Source: Propionispora hippei DSM 15287
GTDB lineage: Bacteria > Bacillota > Negativicutes > Propionisporales > Propionisporaceae
Length of the DNA stretch: 64,000 nt
Direction: 5' to 3'
NCBI RefSeq assembly: GCF_900141835.1
Contig: NZ_FQZD01000004.1
Coordinates: 310,001-374,000, forward strand
The notes under the pieces were generated by a model. It saw only the letters and a list, made by a program, of their open reading frames with translations, was not told the DNA's origin and searched no databases. A program made the translations under genes and the position numbers. Shown here piece by piece: positions 18,450-27,472 of this stretch (position 1 is its first letter; the number at the start of each line of letters is the position of its first letter).

Positions 18450-18710
18450 TTATTCAATTTGCTTAGTTCCATTAAAATGGGGGGCTTCTACTAAAATCAC
18501 ATCAAAGCCAATTTTGGTTATTTTATCCCAGGTAATAACTACATCGTCGTTGCGGCCAAAGAAGCCTAAAAACCGGCCATGTCCGGGTACGATGATTGCT
18601 GTAAGCTTACCAGTTTCTATATCAATTTCAATATCAGTTATCGTCCCTAATCGTTTTCCGTCGATTACATTTACGACTTCTTTTAATTTCAAGTCCGATG
18701 TCTTTACCAT
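18450..18710 (-). CDS. ylmC: Small PRC-barrel sporulation protein, YlmC/YmxH family
   Basis: An 86-residue single PRC-barrel protein (LKEVVNVIDGKRLGTITDIEID, then GRFLGFFGRNDDVVITWDKI). The YlmC/YmxH family is restricted to endospore formers and is placed among sporulation proteins; its molecular role is unknown. It stands alone with its own terminator. A foldback repeat (18736-18895) lies between it and spoIIR. Confidence 0.88.
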   Translation of the reverse strand: MVKTSDLKLKEVVNVIDGKRLGTITDIEIDIETGKLTAIIVPGHGRFLGFFGRNDDVVITWDKITKIGFDVILVEAPHFNGTKQIE

Positions 18711-18735
18711 AATACGCTCACTCCTCCATTACCAA

Positions 18736-18895
18736 GTACTCCGCAACTTCGAAATTACAATTCTTTCACGGATCTTTTTTCGTAAGGCTTCGTTGTCGTC
18801 GGTTTGCCTATACTCAATAGGCGCTCCTCCTCCGTCTTGTCTTACCCCCAAAGTTACCGCAAATTTACTTTGCACTTTCAAAATTGGTAGAGCAC
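18736..18895 (-). repeat. Foldback repeat family 2, copy A
   Basis: A 160-bp intergenic element with imperfect terminal inverted repeats (plus strand GTACTCCGCAACTTCGAAAT at left, ATTTTGAAAGTGC-type sequence at right). AA flanks both ends. Its interior (minus strand GACAACGAAGCCTTACGAAA) is shared with copies at 33436, 37418 and 44235. Short frames inside are not conserved between copies, so I treat it as non-coding. Confidence 0.75.
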
Positions 18896-18971
18896 AAGCT
18901 CTATACACTATATGTTTACTTGATTGCAAATGTGCCTATTAATGGAAGAGTTTTTATATATTTTTTCTGGT

Positions 18972-19565
18972 TTATGGTTTTTGCTGGAGGGCTTCCCACA
19001 GCTTCCAATGGATCTCAATATGATCTTTTGCCGGTTGCCCCTGAGCATCAGTTCCTGTTTGGGAAGTTGCCGCTGCCGCATTGGTAATATCGATAAAACA
19101 TAGCGGGGGAAATAAAACGCACCACCAGTTTTTCCCTTGAGCAGCTCCAATTAAAATCCGTACTGCTTCATATTTTCCTGCCGGCAATATCAAGTCTCCG
19201 TACGATTTTATGGGGAAGTCAAACATCCCCATTTCCAACTGGGCCGAATAGTCAGCGCCATTTTCTTTAATGACCTGTTGGGCAATCTCAACCAGTTTGT
19301 CTTTATTATTTAAAATAATACTTCTGGCTGAATCGCTGGAGCCTGCCTGTTCCAGTTGCGGTGACAAATAAGCAAGTATGGCATCGCGAACTTTTAGTTT
19401 CAGTTGTTGATCTTCCGGACTATCACTGTTAGCCAGTACATGCAGACGAATAAGTCCTTGGCTGGTTTCCAGCAAAGTAGAACGGCTGTTATTTTCTTTT
19501 AGAAAGAAACTCCAGCCCGAAATTATAAACAGCACGATAGCAGCTGCCAATACTTTTTTCTTCAT
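18972..19565 (-). CDS. spoIIR: Stage II sporulation protein R
   Basis: A 197-residue secreted signalling protein. A basic N terminus and one hydrophobic segment (about 4-20) act as signal or anchor, followed by the SpoIIR domain (LIRLHVLANSDSPEDQQLKLKVRDA, WWCVLFPPLCFID). In the family it is made in the forespore and triggers SpoIIGA to process pro-SigE in the mother cell. Located 13 bp behind sigG, so the two are likely cotranscribed; this pairing differs from Bacillus, where sigG follows spoIIGA-sigE. Confidence 0.95.
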   Translation of the reverse strand: MKKKVLAAAIVLFIISGWSFFLKENNSRSTLLETSQGLIRLHVLANSDSPEDQQLKLKVRDAILAYLSPQLEQAGSSDSARSIILNNKDKLVEIAQQVIKENGADYSAQLEMGMFDFPIKSYGDLILPAGKYEAVRILIGAAQGKNWWCVLFPPLCFIDITNAAAATSQTGTDAQGQPAKDHIEIHWKLWEALQQKP

Positions 19566-19578
19566 AACTACTCCCCAG

Positions 19579-20352
19579 TTAAATATATTTACGCATATGA
19601 CCTAATGCGGCCTTTTCCAAACGCGAAACCTGAGCCTGTGATATACCGATTTCATCGGCGACTTCCATTTGCGTTTTTCCTTCAAAAAAGCGTAATGTAA
19701 GGATATGCTTTTCCCGTTCGCTCAATTTACGCAACGCTTCCTTGATGGCCACTCCCTCTAGCCAGTTAAAATCCTGGTGTTTATCATCGCTGATTTGATC
19801 CATAACAAAGATCGGATCACCACCATCATGATAAATGGGCTCAAATAGAGAGATCGGTTCCTGAATGGCGTCAAGGGCAAAAATGATTTCTTCCCGCTGT
19901 ATTTTTAATTCATCGGCAATTTCATTAATAGAAGGCTCCCGGGAATATTTGCTTACCAGGGAATCACGCACCTGCAATGCCTTATACGCGATGTCCCGCA
20001 TAGAACGGCTTACCCGTATTGGATTGTTGTCGCGCAAATATCTCCTTATTTCACCGATAATCATGGGTACTGCATAAGTGGAAAACTTGACATTTTGTGA
20101 TAAATCAAAGTTATCAATGGCCTTGATCAGACCGATACATCCAACCTGGAACAAATCGTCAACATATTCGCCACGGTTGTTAAACCGTTGTATGACACTT
20201 AGGACTAAACGCAGATTGCCGTAAATAAGCTGTTCCCGTGCAGACTTTTCTCCCTGCTGCATGACCTCAAACAATTCACGCATTTTGCCGGCGGAAATAA
20301 CCGGGAGTTTGGCTGTATTAACACCACATATCTCAACCTTATTAATAATCAC
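19579..20352 (-). CDS. sigG: Forespore sigma factor SigG
   Basis: A 257-residue sigma-70 family protein. Region 2 has LRLVLSVIQRFNNRGEYVDD and VGCIGLIKAIDNFDL; regions 3 and 4 follow, with the helix-turn-helix MEVADEIGISQAQVSRLEK. The N terminus NKVEICGVNTAKLP is diagnostic of SigG, which runs late forespore genes such as spoIVB. The start is GTG with GGGAGG seven bases upstream. SigE is not in the window, which sets this apart from the Bacillus spoIIGA-sigE-sigG order. Confidence 0.95.
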   Translation of the reverse strand: MIINKVEICGVNTAKLPVISAGKMRELFEVMQQGEKSAREQLIYGNLRLVLSVIQRFNNRGEYVDDLFQVGCIGLIKAIDNFDLSQNVKFSTYAVPMIIGEIRRYLRDNNPIRVSRSMRDIAYKALQVRDSLVSKYSREPSINEIADELKIQREEIIFALDAIQEPISLFEPIYHDGGDPIFVMDQISDDKHQDFNWLEGVAIKEALRKLSEREKHILTLRFFEGKTQMEVADEIGISQAQVSRLEKAALGHMRKYI

Positions 20353-20449
20353 TGTGAATCCTCCCTATCTCCCTGCACCGTATTTGTTCGTTCCTATAGG
20401 AGGATTATTGCCAATCAAATTACCTTTTATTCATCGGGGAAAATAGCAA

Positions 20450-20489
20450 AAAGGATATCCGGGCATGAGGAATGCCTCGAATATCCTTT
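20450..20489 (-). terminator. Terminator after spo0A
   Basis: AAAGGATAT...GGCAT pairs with ATGCC...ATATCCTTT across 20450-20489 with one bulge and one mismatch, followed by a T-rich stretch on the minus strand. It lies 20 bp after the spo0A stop. Confidence 0.85.
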
Positions 20490-20508
20490 ACCTTTTGTCT
20501 GATCGCTA

Positions 20509-21282
20509 TTAAGCGCCGCGCATTTCCATTCTGAGTTTGTCGGCAATCATCGCCATGAATTCAGAATTGGTAGGTTTCCCTTTTTCCAGTTTAATAGTAT
20601 AACCAAAAATCCGGTTGATCATCTCCATATTGCCACGGCTCCAGGCCACTTCAATCGCATGGCGGATAGCCCGTTCGACCCGGCTGGGAGTTGTTGAGTA
20701 TTTTTGGGCAATCATGGGATACAGGACTTTGGTGACTGCCCCAAGTAATTCAATTTCACCGATAATCATCATGATTGCATCACGTAAATATTGATAGCCC
20801 TTAATATGAGCCGGAATGCCAATCTCACGGATAATATTAGTAACCTCTACATCGACGGGACGAGCTTTTATTGCCTGAGCAACTACAGGTCGCTGCAAAG
20901 TAATCGTGCTGGCTAACTGTCTGATTCGGCTCGCTAGGACTTCCATATTAAATGGCTTTAATACATAATAATCCGCACCCAGTTCCACAACCCGCTGAGT
21001 AATGCTCTCTTGGCCAAAAGCAGTCAACATGATGATCTTAGGACGTTTTCCACTGAAAGTATTAACCCGCTCTAATACACCAATGCCATCTAAATGCGGC
21101 ATAATAATATCCAGGATAACTACATCAGGTTTAGCTTCCTGAATGATTGTCAAAATCTGTTCTCCGTTATACGCTATCCCTACCAATTCGATGTCTTCCT
21201 GCTGTGTAAGGAATTCCTGCATAATTGCAGCAAATTCACGGTTATCATCAGCAATTGCCACTTTAATTACTTCTTTTGTCAT
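20509..21282 (-). CDS. spo0A: Sporulation master regulator Spo0A
   Basis: A 257-residue response regulator. The receiver domain (about 1-125) has the acidic pocket ADD and the phospho-acceptor in [13 protein letters not shown]. The C-terminal DNA-binding domain contains [14 protein letters not shown] and the recognition region [16 protein letters not shown]. It reads a phosphorelay and commits the cell to sporulation. The frame runs to 21324, but the ATG at 21282 has GGGAGG seven bases upstream. It lies behind a predicted SigH promoter with a Spo0A box; spoIVB precedes it, a conserved order. Confidence 0.97.
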   Translation of the reverse strand: MTKEVIKVAIADDNREFAAIMQEFLTQQEDIELVGIAYNGEQILTIIQEAKPDVVILDIIMPHLDGIGVLERVNTFSGKRPKIIMLTAFGQESITQRVVELGADYYVLKPFNMEVLASRIRQLASTITLQRPVVAQAIKARPVDVEVTNIIREIGIPAHIKGYQYLRDAIMMIIGEIELLGAVTKVLYPMIAQKYSTTPSRVERAIRHAIEVAWSRGNMEMINRIFGYTIKLEKGKPTNSEFMAMIADKLRMEMRGA

Positions 21283-21315
21283 TACTTTTCCTCCCTGTAG
21301 TTTTATGAAAATACA

Positions 21316-21342
21316 ATTCGACAAAGCTACGTGATTTCCTTC
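21316..21342 (-). promoter_or_regulatory. Predicted SigH promoter of spo0A overlapped by a Spo0A box
   Basis: On the minus strand: GAAGGAAAT, 11 bases, GTCGAAT, a full match to the SigH consensus. The perfect Spo0A box TGTCGAA (21317-21323) covers the -10 element. The ATG is 34 bp downstream. Known biology: spo0A has a SigH-dependent, Spo0A-controlled promoter in Bacillus. Confidence 0.75.
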
Positions 21343-21377
21343 CTCTTTTGGAAAATAAATACAATATGTAAGAGTTA

Positions 21378-22715
21378 TTACCTAAAAACAAACGGCAAGG
21401 AAAAAGTGAATAATTTCCCTACCGTTTGTTTCTCTGTTTTTGGAATTAATCCACTTTCCATCAACATCCAGTCGATAAAGCAGCCATAGCCTTTGGTTGG
21501 ATCATGTACAAAGACATGAGTTACCGCGCCGATTAGTTTGCCATTTTGAATAATAGGGCTACCACTCATTCCTTGAATAATTCCACCGGTTTTTTCTAAT
21601 AAACGTGGATCGGTGACCTTAATAACCAGTCCTTTACTGCTAGGTGCCTCTTGCAGATTGATTTTTTGAATATCTACACTGAATTTTTCTATTTTTTGAT
21701 TATCAATAACGGTCAAAATTTCGGCAGGTCCTGTTTGTATCTGATTCATGGAGGCAACAGGTAAAGCGTCGGGATACAACTCATTGGTCAAATTGGTTTT
21801 CATTTGGCCATATATACCGAAGGTAGTATTTTTCTTAATATCTCCTACTATTTCATTGTCCTCGACAAAGGCACCGATTTTTTCTCCCGGTTGGCCTCGC
21901 TTTCCCTGCTGTATCCCTGAAATGGTGGCCATTACGATTTTACCCTGATCGCAATCAATAGGCTGGTTAGTATCACTGTCGGCAATCACATGTCCTAAAG
22001 CAGCATAAGCTCGCGATTTAGGTTCGTAAAAAGTAAGTGTACCGACTCCGGCTGCACTATCTCTTACAAAAAGTCCAATCCGGTAACGCCTGGTTTCATT
22101 ACATAATACTGGTGAAACAGTTACATTCATTTCCTCGGTGTTTCGTTTAATAACCATTTGTAGTGATTGTCCACTTTTGCCGCTACTGTCAATGAGGTCA
22201 GCTACCTGGGCGTCACTGTTAACGGTCATTCCGTTAATACTTACAATTGTGTCGCCGAGCTCAATTCCCGCATCCTTTGCCGGTGTTACGAACTGACCTT
22301 CCTGATTTTGCACTGGTGAGTTGCCGACGACGAGTACGCCGTGCGAGTGCAAAATCACACCAATCGAATGCCCGCCAGGAATTAATTTAATAGCTGGGAT
22401 GACATCCACTTGGATACTGCGCAAAGGAAAAAGCCCCAATAATTTGAACTCAACAACGCTTTTACCGATAGTCTGTGATGATAGTGCCACTTCTTTTGAA
22501 AATGCATAAACAGGGGAGCTCACTTCATAACTGGTATTTTTATATATTTTAATCGTCAAAGGAAAGTTAATAGGAAAAAAAGTTGTTTCCCCTTCAATCA
22601 TATTGATGTGCGGCGGAAGATTATAGATGCTGCGAAATTGTGGTGAAAAACAAAAGCTGAGAATGAGTAATACAATCATTATCCCCGTAAAAGACCGCCG
22701 ACGACTTTTATGCAT
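21378..22715 (-). CDS. spoIVB: SpoIVB serine peptidase
   Basis: A 445-residue secreted forespore protease. One N-terminal membrane segment (about 10-26), a PDZ domain at about 125-205 ([18 protein letters not shown]), then the SpoIVB peptidase domain with LGHVIADSD (likely His/Asp region) and the serine in GMSGSPIIQ. It cleaves SpoIVFA and so frees SpoIVFB to process pro-SigK; both partners are in this window at 56-57.7 kb. The neighbour downstream is spo0A, as in most spore formers. Confidence 0.95.
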   Translation of the reverse strand: MHKSRRRSFTGIMIVLLILSFCFSPQFRSIYNLPPHINMIEGETTFFPINFPLTIKIYKNTSYEVSSPVYAFSKEVALSSQTIGKSVVEFKLLGLFPLRSIQVDVIPAIKLIPGGHSIGVILHSHGVLVVGNSPVQNQEGQFVTPAKDAGIELGDTIVSINGMTVNSDAQVADLIDSSGKSGQSLQMVIKRNTEEMNVTVSPVLCNETRRYRIGLFVRDSAAGVGTLTFYEPKSRAYAALGHVIADSDTNQPIDCDQGKIVMATISGIQQGKRGQPGEKIGAFVEDNEIVGDIKKNTTFGIYGQMKTNLTNELYPDALPVASMNQIQTGPAEILTVIDNQKIEKFSVDIQKINLQEAPSSKGLVIKVTDPRLLEKTGGIIQGMSGSPIIQNGKLIGAVTHVFVHDPTKGYGCFIDWMLMESGLIPKTEKQTVGKLFTFSLPFVFR

Positions 22716-22848
22716 TTTTTTACATCACATCCCTTCGCACATTAGTCTTTAACTCAATTTCGTTTATAGATTACCTGATTTTTTAGGGGATTATTCCGGA
22801 ATTAATAGCATTATTTATCATTTATCTTTATTTAAGGCGATTACATTA

Positions 22849-22886
22849 AAAAAAACAGAGAAACCTCAAAGTTTCTCTGTTTTTTT
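22849..22886 (-). terminator. Terminator overlapping the 3' end of recN
   Basis: A perfect 16-bp stem AAAAAAACAGAGAAAC/GTTTCTCTGTTTTTTT (22849-22864/22871-22886) with a T run on the minus strand. The upstream arm is part of the recN coding region (stop at 22866-22868), so the last codons encode the terminator stem. Confidence 0.9.
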
Positions 22887-24584
22887 CCATTTTTCTTTTT
22901 TATTTTTAGCAGTTTCCAGTATTTGTTGCGCATTTTCCAAGGCAATGGGAGTAATCTCCGTACCGGAAACCATCCGGGCTAATTCGGTTAGCCGCTGTTC
23001 TTCCGTTAACAGGCGAAGCGAAGTAGTTGTCCGCTCCTCTTCCACGAGCTTTTCTATATAAATATGTGTATCCGCCATACAGGCAATTTGCGGCAAATGG
23101 GTGATACATAGCACCTGTTTGCTGGCACTGATCAGACTAATTCGCTCCGCAATGCGAAAGGCCATTTCTCCGCCAACACCAGCATCTACCTCGTCGAAGA
23201 CTAGGGTCGAAATTTCGTCCTTTTGCGAAAAAACAGCTTTAATAGCTAGGGCGATACGGGACAATTCACCACCGGAGACTATTTTATGCAAGGGTTTTAA
23301 TTCTTCCCCGGGATTGGCCGAAAATAAAAACAACACATCATTGGCGCCATCCGGTCCTAATCGGTCACTGGACGCGATATGAACAGTAAAGTTAGCTTTA
23401 GGCATCCCCAAATGAGCAAGGTGCTCGGTTATTTCCTTGCCCAACTCTCGCCCCGACTGCTTTCGTAATGTATTCAGCTTGGCTGCAGCAGCCTGGAGTT
23501 CAACAAGCAGACTGTCCCGCTGGCGAAGCAATTTTTCGATTTGTTCGTCATAATGATTTATAGTATACAGTTCTTTTTCTGCTTGTTCGTAGTAGGTCAG
23601 AATGTCTTCAATGGTGGCACCGTATTTCTTTTTTAGCTTGTGAATCAGGTCGGCCCGCAGCTGCAGCATTTCCAAACGTTCAGGATTAAACTCAATGGTA
23701 TCCTGGTAGCTGCCTATATCGCTGGTGCTCTCTTCCAGTTGATATAAGGCTTCCGTAATAGCTGCAATGATCGGGTGCAGGTTATCGTCAAAGCGTTCGA
23801 TGGACTCCAGTTCCCTTTTTACTTCCGACAGTTGGGCAATGATACCACCCTGGTCGCCCAGGCCTTCTCCCAGCAAGAGATGGGCGTGATTGATAGCCCG
23901 GGCAATTCGTTCGGAGTTGGCTAATACGCGTATTTCATTATCAAGGTCACGGTCTTCATTGATCTGCAGCGCTGCGGCGGAGATTTCCTTCGTTTGCCAG
24001 GAGAGCATATCCAGTCGTTGTTCACGCTCGCGGGAATGGACTTCAAGCTTGGTCAGATTTTCCTTGACCTTCAGCCAGTTTCGGTATATTTCACGGTAGT
24101 TCTGCAAAGCCGGTAGAATGTCATGTTGAAACAAGTCGAGTAGGTGAATATGGATTTCCGGTTTCAACAGAGATTGATTTTCATGCTGACCATGCATATC
24201 CACCAGTTTTTCGCCAATTTGCCGCAAAACAGCTAGGGTAATATGGCAGCCATTAAGTATAATGGTATTTTTGCCATTACGAGCCACTTTACGGCTTATG
24301 ATGATGCTGCCTTCTTCCGGAACGATTCCCTGCTCATCCAGTAATTCCATAACAGAAGTTAGTTGCTCAATGGCAAATACGGCCTCTACACGGAGAAAAT
24401 CAGTCCCGGTACGTATAAAATCGGCGGAGGCCCGCTCCCCCAGGATAATGCCCAAAGCATCGATAAGAATTGATTTGCCGGCACCTGTTTCGCCGCTTAA
24501 AATATTCAGTCCCTCTGAAAACTCTACAGACACTTGCTGAAGCAAGGCGAAGTTAGTAATGGTTAGCGATTTTAGCATCCACAT
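22866..24584 (-). CDS. recN: DNA repair protein RecN
   Basis: A 572-residue SMC-like ATPase for double-strand break repair. Walker A GETGAGKSI lies near residue 35; a long coiled-coil middle follows; the ABC signature VSGGELSRIALA and Walker B TLVFDEVDAGVGG are near 460-500. Length is typical (550-570). Two in-frame ATGs (24584 and 24578) share the GAGGAG site. It follows argR, the conserved ytqB/nadK/argR/recN arrangement of Firmicutes. Confidence 0.96.
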   Translation of the reverse strand: MWMLKSLTITNFALLQQVSVEFSEGLNILSGETGAGKSILIDALGIILGERASADFIRTGTDFLRVEAVFAIEQLTSVMELLDEQGIVPEEGSIIISRKVARNGKNTIILNGCHITLAVLRQIGEKLVDMHGQHENQSLLKPEIHIHLLDLFQHDILPALQNYREIYRNWLKVKENLTKLEVHSREREQRLDMLSWQTKEISAAALQINEDRDLDNEIRVLANSERIARAINHAHLLLGEGLGDQGGIIAQLSEVKRELESIERFDDNLHPIIAAITEALYQLEESTSDIGSYQDTIEFNPERLEMLQLRADLIHKLKKKYGATIEDILTYYEQAEKELYTINHYDEQIEKLLRQRDSLLVELQAAAAKLNTLRKQSGRELGKEITEHLAHLGMPKANFTVHIASSDRLGPDGANDVLFLFSANPGEELKPLHKIVSGGELSRIALAIKAVFSQKDEISTLVFDEVDAGVGGEMAFRIAERISLISASKQVLCITHLPQIACMADTHIYIEKLVEEERTTTSLRLLTEEQRLTELARMVSGTEITPIALENAQQILETAKNKKEKWKKTEKL

Positions 24585-24627
24585 CCATCTCCTCTAAACT
24601 AAAGCGTCTAACCGTATAATGAACAAA

Positions 24628-25083
24628 CTATTGTTGTAACAAATTCTGAAATTTGCTTAATACCAGGGGAACTGCGTCCGGCGGTTTTACTACAACAAAA
24701 ATGGTGTCATCACCGGCAACGGTTCCTAATACTTCCGGCCATTTGGCGCAGTCAATAGTGGAAGCAACCGCCTGAGCCGTCCCGGGAAGCGTCTTTAATA
24801 CAATCATATTTTGGCTATGGTCCAGGAGTAGAACAGAATCTTGGAACATACGCGCCATTCTCGCCTGCGAAAAAATTACGTTTTGTTCTAAGGGAAATGC
24901 ATACCGGTATCGTCCGTCACCAACAGGAACCTTAATTAACATTAATTCTTTAATATCTCTGGAAACAGTGGCCTGGGTGATCTCAATGCCTTCTTTTCGT
25001 AAGGATTCCGCCAATTCTTCCTGTGTCTCAATTACTTTATGTTCAATGATTTCCTTAATCTTCGCGTGCCGTATCCCCTTCAA
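24628..25083 (-). CDS. argR: Arginine repressor ArgR
   Basis: A protein of about 151 residues. The winged-helix DNA-binding half contains IETQEELAESLRKEGIEITQATVSRDIKE (positions about 16-45, motif SRDIKEL); the C-terminal arginine-binding and hexamer domain has GTVAGDDTIFVV. The frame opens at a TTG at 25107, but the TTG at 25083 has AGAGGTG about six bases upstream and gives the family N terminus, so I use it. Overlaps the methyltransferase gene by 29 bp. Confidence 0.93.
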   Translation of the reverse strand: MKGIRHAKIKEIIEHKVIETQEELAESLRKEGIEITQATVSRDIKELMLIKVPVGDGRYRYAFPLEQNVIFSQARMARMFQDSVLLLDHSQNMIVLKTLPGTAQAVASTIDCAKWPEVLGTVAGDDTIFVVVKPPDAVPLVLSKFQNLLQQ

Positions 25084-25663
25084 AAAATTCACCTCTCGTC
25101 CTTTCAATTATATATAACCGGGGTGGATGCTTGGTATGATTGAGTACATTCCAGCAGCAGGCGGTAAATATGCTTTGCGGTAATTTCTCCAGAAAATCTT
25201 CTACTGCCTGTGTCTCTTCATTTCCTCCCCTATGCCCCGGATAAGCGACAACGGAAACCAAACCACCTGCCTGCAAGCGCTGCAGACAGATGTGTAGTGC
25301 CTCAACAGTTGTCTGCGGCTTGGTAATCAGCAGATGATCCCCTCCAGGAAGATACCCCAGATTAAACATAGCAACCTCAAGCATTCCTAAGCCGACGTGT
25401 TCACCAACCGTTGCATGGTTGGCTGAAATCAGTTTGACTTTTTGTTCAAGACCGTGCCTGGTCAGTAGTTCCTGTGTTTGCTTTACCGCTGCAGCTTGAA
25501 TATCGAAGGAATATACCGTGGCAGCGGGAGACGAGTTCCGGGCTAAAAACAGTGTATCACCACCTTTTCCCATGGTAGCATCGACTAGACAGGTCGCTTG
25601 TTGAACCTTTGGCAACAATAGTCGTTGCGCCAGTTGAACGGCGTTTAAGGTTTGCATTTTCAT
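25055..25663 (-). CDS. Class I SAM methyltransferase, putative rRNA methylase (YtqB-like)
   Basis: A 202-residue methyltransferase. Motif I region is CLVDATMGKGGDTLFLA (25-41), followed by VYSFDIQ (acidic residue after strand 2) and VAMFNLGYLPGGDH (the NLGYLPG motif typical of the YtqB family). The RNA target is not established. Its ATG overlaps the nadK stop as ATGA; its end overlaps argR. Confidence 0.85.
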   Translation of the reverse strand: MKMQTLNAVQLAQRLLLPKVQQATCLVDATMGKGGDTLFLARNSSPAATVYSFDIQAAAVKQTQELLTRHGLEQKVKLISANHATVGEHVGLGMLEVAMFNLGYLPGGDHLLITKPQTTVEALHICLQRLQAGGLVSVVAYPGHRGGNEETQAVEDFLEKLPQSIFTACCWNVLNHTKHPPRLYIIERTRGEFFEGDTARED

Positions 25664-26517
25664 TTGCCCCTTCGCAGCTTACTATGTAATTTCCCATAGT
25701 AATTTTGATCATTAAATTTGACAAATTGAGCTGAAGACCCGGAGCGCCTGACGGTTATCTGATCACCGGGCAATAGCTTGTAAATCGTTTGACCGTCTAA
25801 GGTTAACACGATATCATCCGATACCGATTGCAGTTTGATCAGCATTTCTTCCGTATCGGCAACTACCAGAGAACGTGAATTTAATGTATGAGGGCATATG
25901 GGAGTTATCAATAATACATTCAGGCTGGGTTTTATGATCGGACCGCCGGCCGACAGAGAATAGCCTGTGGAACCGGTAGGTGTGGAAATAATCAAGCCAT
26001 CAGCCGAGTAATTTGCCGTTAAAGCATGGTTTATATACAAATTTAACCGGATCATACGGGAACAGCCGCCGCGGGTCACAACAACATCGTTTAACGCGGA
26101 GGAAACATAGATGGTCTTCTTGCCACGGCAAACTATTGCCTCCAGCATGACATGGTTTTCCGTGGAATACGCTCCGGCAATTAATTTGTCTAAAGCCACG
26201 CTTAACTCCGGCAGTTCCACTTCCGTCAGAAAACCCAGTTGCCCCATATTAATACCGCAAAGCGGAATTCCGTAAGGTGCAATCTTTCTGGCGGTGCTAA
26301 GCAAAGTGCCATCACCTCCCAGAGTAAGGGCCAGTGTAATATCCTGGCTCGGCTCCTGCTCAAAAGGATGAGTCAGACTTCGGTATATATCTGTTTTTGC
26401 CATTTCTTCCGGCAAGAGGACCCTTACCTGGTTTTTGCGCAGATACTCAATAATCCAGGACAGTACATTACCAATATTTTTTTTTTTGAAGTTCGGAAAT
26501 AAAGCAAAAGTCAGCAA
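25660..26517 (-). CDS. nadK: NAD kinase
   Basis: A 285-residue ATP-NAD kinase that makes NADP. Signature motifs: LGGDGTLLS (about 68-76), the NDVVV substrate loop (ALNDVVVTRGG) and PTGSTGYSLSAGGP near 180-193. Length is normal. A run of nine or so T/A bases (IGNVLS..KKKN region) lies near its start. It is coupled to the following methyltransferase gene by a 4-bp overlap. Confidence 0.96.
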   Translation of the reverse strand: MLTFALFPNFKKKNIGNVLSWIIEYLRKNQVRVLLPEEMAKTDIYRSLTHPFEQEPSQDITLALTLGGDGTLLSTARKIAPYGIPLCGINMGQLGFLTEVELPELSVALDKLIAGAYSTENHVMLEAIVCRGKKTIYVSSALNDVVVTRGGCSRMIRLNLYINHALTANYSADGLIISTPTGSTGYSLSAGGPIIKPSLNVLLITPICPHTLNSRSLVVADTEEMLIKLQSVSDDIVLTLDGQTIYKLLPGDQITVRRSGSSAQFVKFNDQNYYGKLHSKLRRGK

Positions 26518-26638
26518 GATCCTTCCCCCATCATATCCAACTAGTACCGTGCGTCACGTAAAAGCTGAATGAAAAATCAGCTATGGTTCCGGATAACGGA
26601 CGATTACTATTTATCTAAAATCTGTATAATCTGCCTGA

Positions 26639-27442
26639 TTAGGATAAAGTTCCATGGGCATTGGCAACCACTTCGGCGATCACCTGACTGGTAAGTGCAT
26701 CTTCCGTAGGAAAGTTAGCCAGCTGAATTAAATACTCAATATTACCTTCGGGCCCTTTTACCGGGGAAAAAGTCAAATTCATTGGTACTAACCCCGTCTC
26801 CCTGGCAAACTCTATAATATGCGTTATGACCTCGATATGAACACCGCCATCCCTTACGACACCTTTTTTCCCTACTTTTTCCCGGCCTGCTTCAAATTGA
26901 GGCTTGATTAATGCGATAACGGTAGCGTGCTCTGCCAGGAGCGACTTTACTACCGGCAGGACTTTGGTTAAAGATATAAAGGCCACGTCAATGGTAGCAA
27001 AGTCCAGGTAAACACCCAGCATATCAACTGTCACATTGCGGATATTTGTTCTTTCCATGTTAACGACACGCTCATCGGTCCGCAAAGACCAGGCTAGTTG
27101 CCCATAACCAACATCAATGGCAAAAACCTTGGCGGCGCCATGCTGCAAAGCACAATCAGTAAAGCCACCAGTTGATGCGCCAATATCAGCCATGACTTTT
27201 CCGGTCATATCAATCTGAAAATACGCCAGGGCCTTAGCTAATTTTAAGCCGCCCCGGCTGACATAGCCAATGCTGTCGCCCTGGACGGTGAGGTTGGCCG
27301 TGGTGGGTACCAAAGTACCGGCCTTGTCCACTTTTTGACCGTCGACAAAGACCAGTCCGGCCATGATACAGGCCTTGGCCCGTTCGCGGCTGGGAGCCAA
27401 GCCCTGGGTGGTCAATAAAACATCCAAACGCTCTTTACTCAT
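26639..27442 (-). CDS. tlyA: TlyA-family rRNA 2'-O-methyltransferase / hemolysin-like
   Basis: A protein of about 267 residues: an N-terminal S4 RNA-binding domain (ERLDVLLTTQGLAPSRERAK) and an FtsJ-like methyltransferase domain with MADIGASTGGFTDCAL and ALIKPQFEAGREKVGKKGVVRD. TlyA methylates 16S and 23S rRNA cytidines in mycobacteria; the Firmicute YqxC has the same fold. The ATG at 27442 is better spaced from AAAGG than the one at 27448. Confidence 0.93.
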   Translation of the reverse strand: MSKERLDVLLTTQGLAPSRERAKACIMAGLVFVDGQKVDKAGTLVPTTANLTVQGDSIGYVSRGGLKLAKALAYFQIDMTGKVMADIGASTGGFTDCALQHGAAKVFAIDVGYGQLAWSLRTDERVVNMERTNIRNVTVDMLGVYLDFATIDVAFISLTKVLPVVKSLLAEHATVIALIKPQFEAGREKVGKKGVVRDGGVHIEVITHIIEFARETGLVPMNLTFSPVKGPEGNIEYLIQLANFPTEDALTSQVIAEVVANAHGTLS

Positions 27443-27472
27443 ATACATCCTTTCGTTTCTAGAAAAACTCGT

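Noticed and set aside
18436-18942. 168-residue plus-strand frame
   Set aside because: It runs antisense across ylmC, its terminator region and repeat A, has no ribosome site and no family resemblance.
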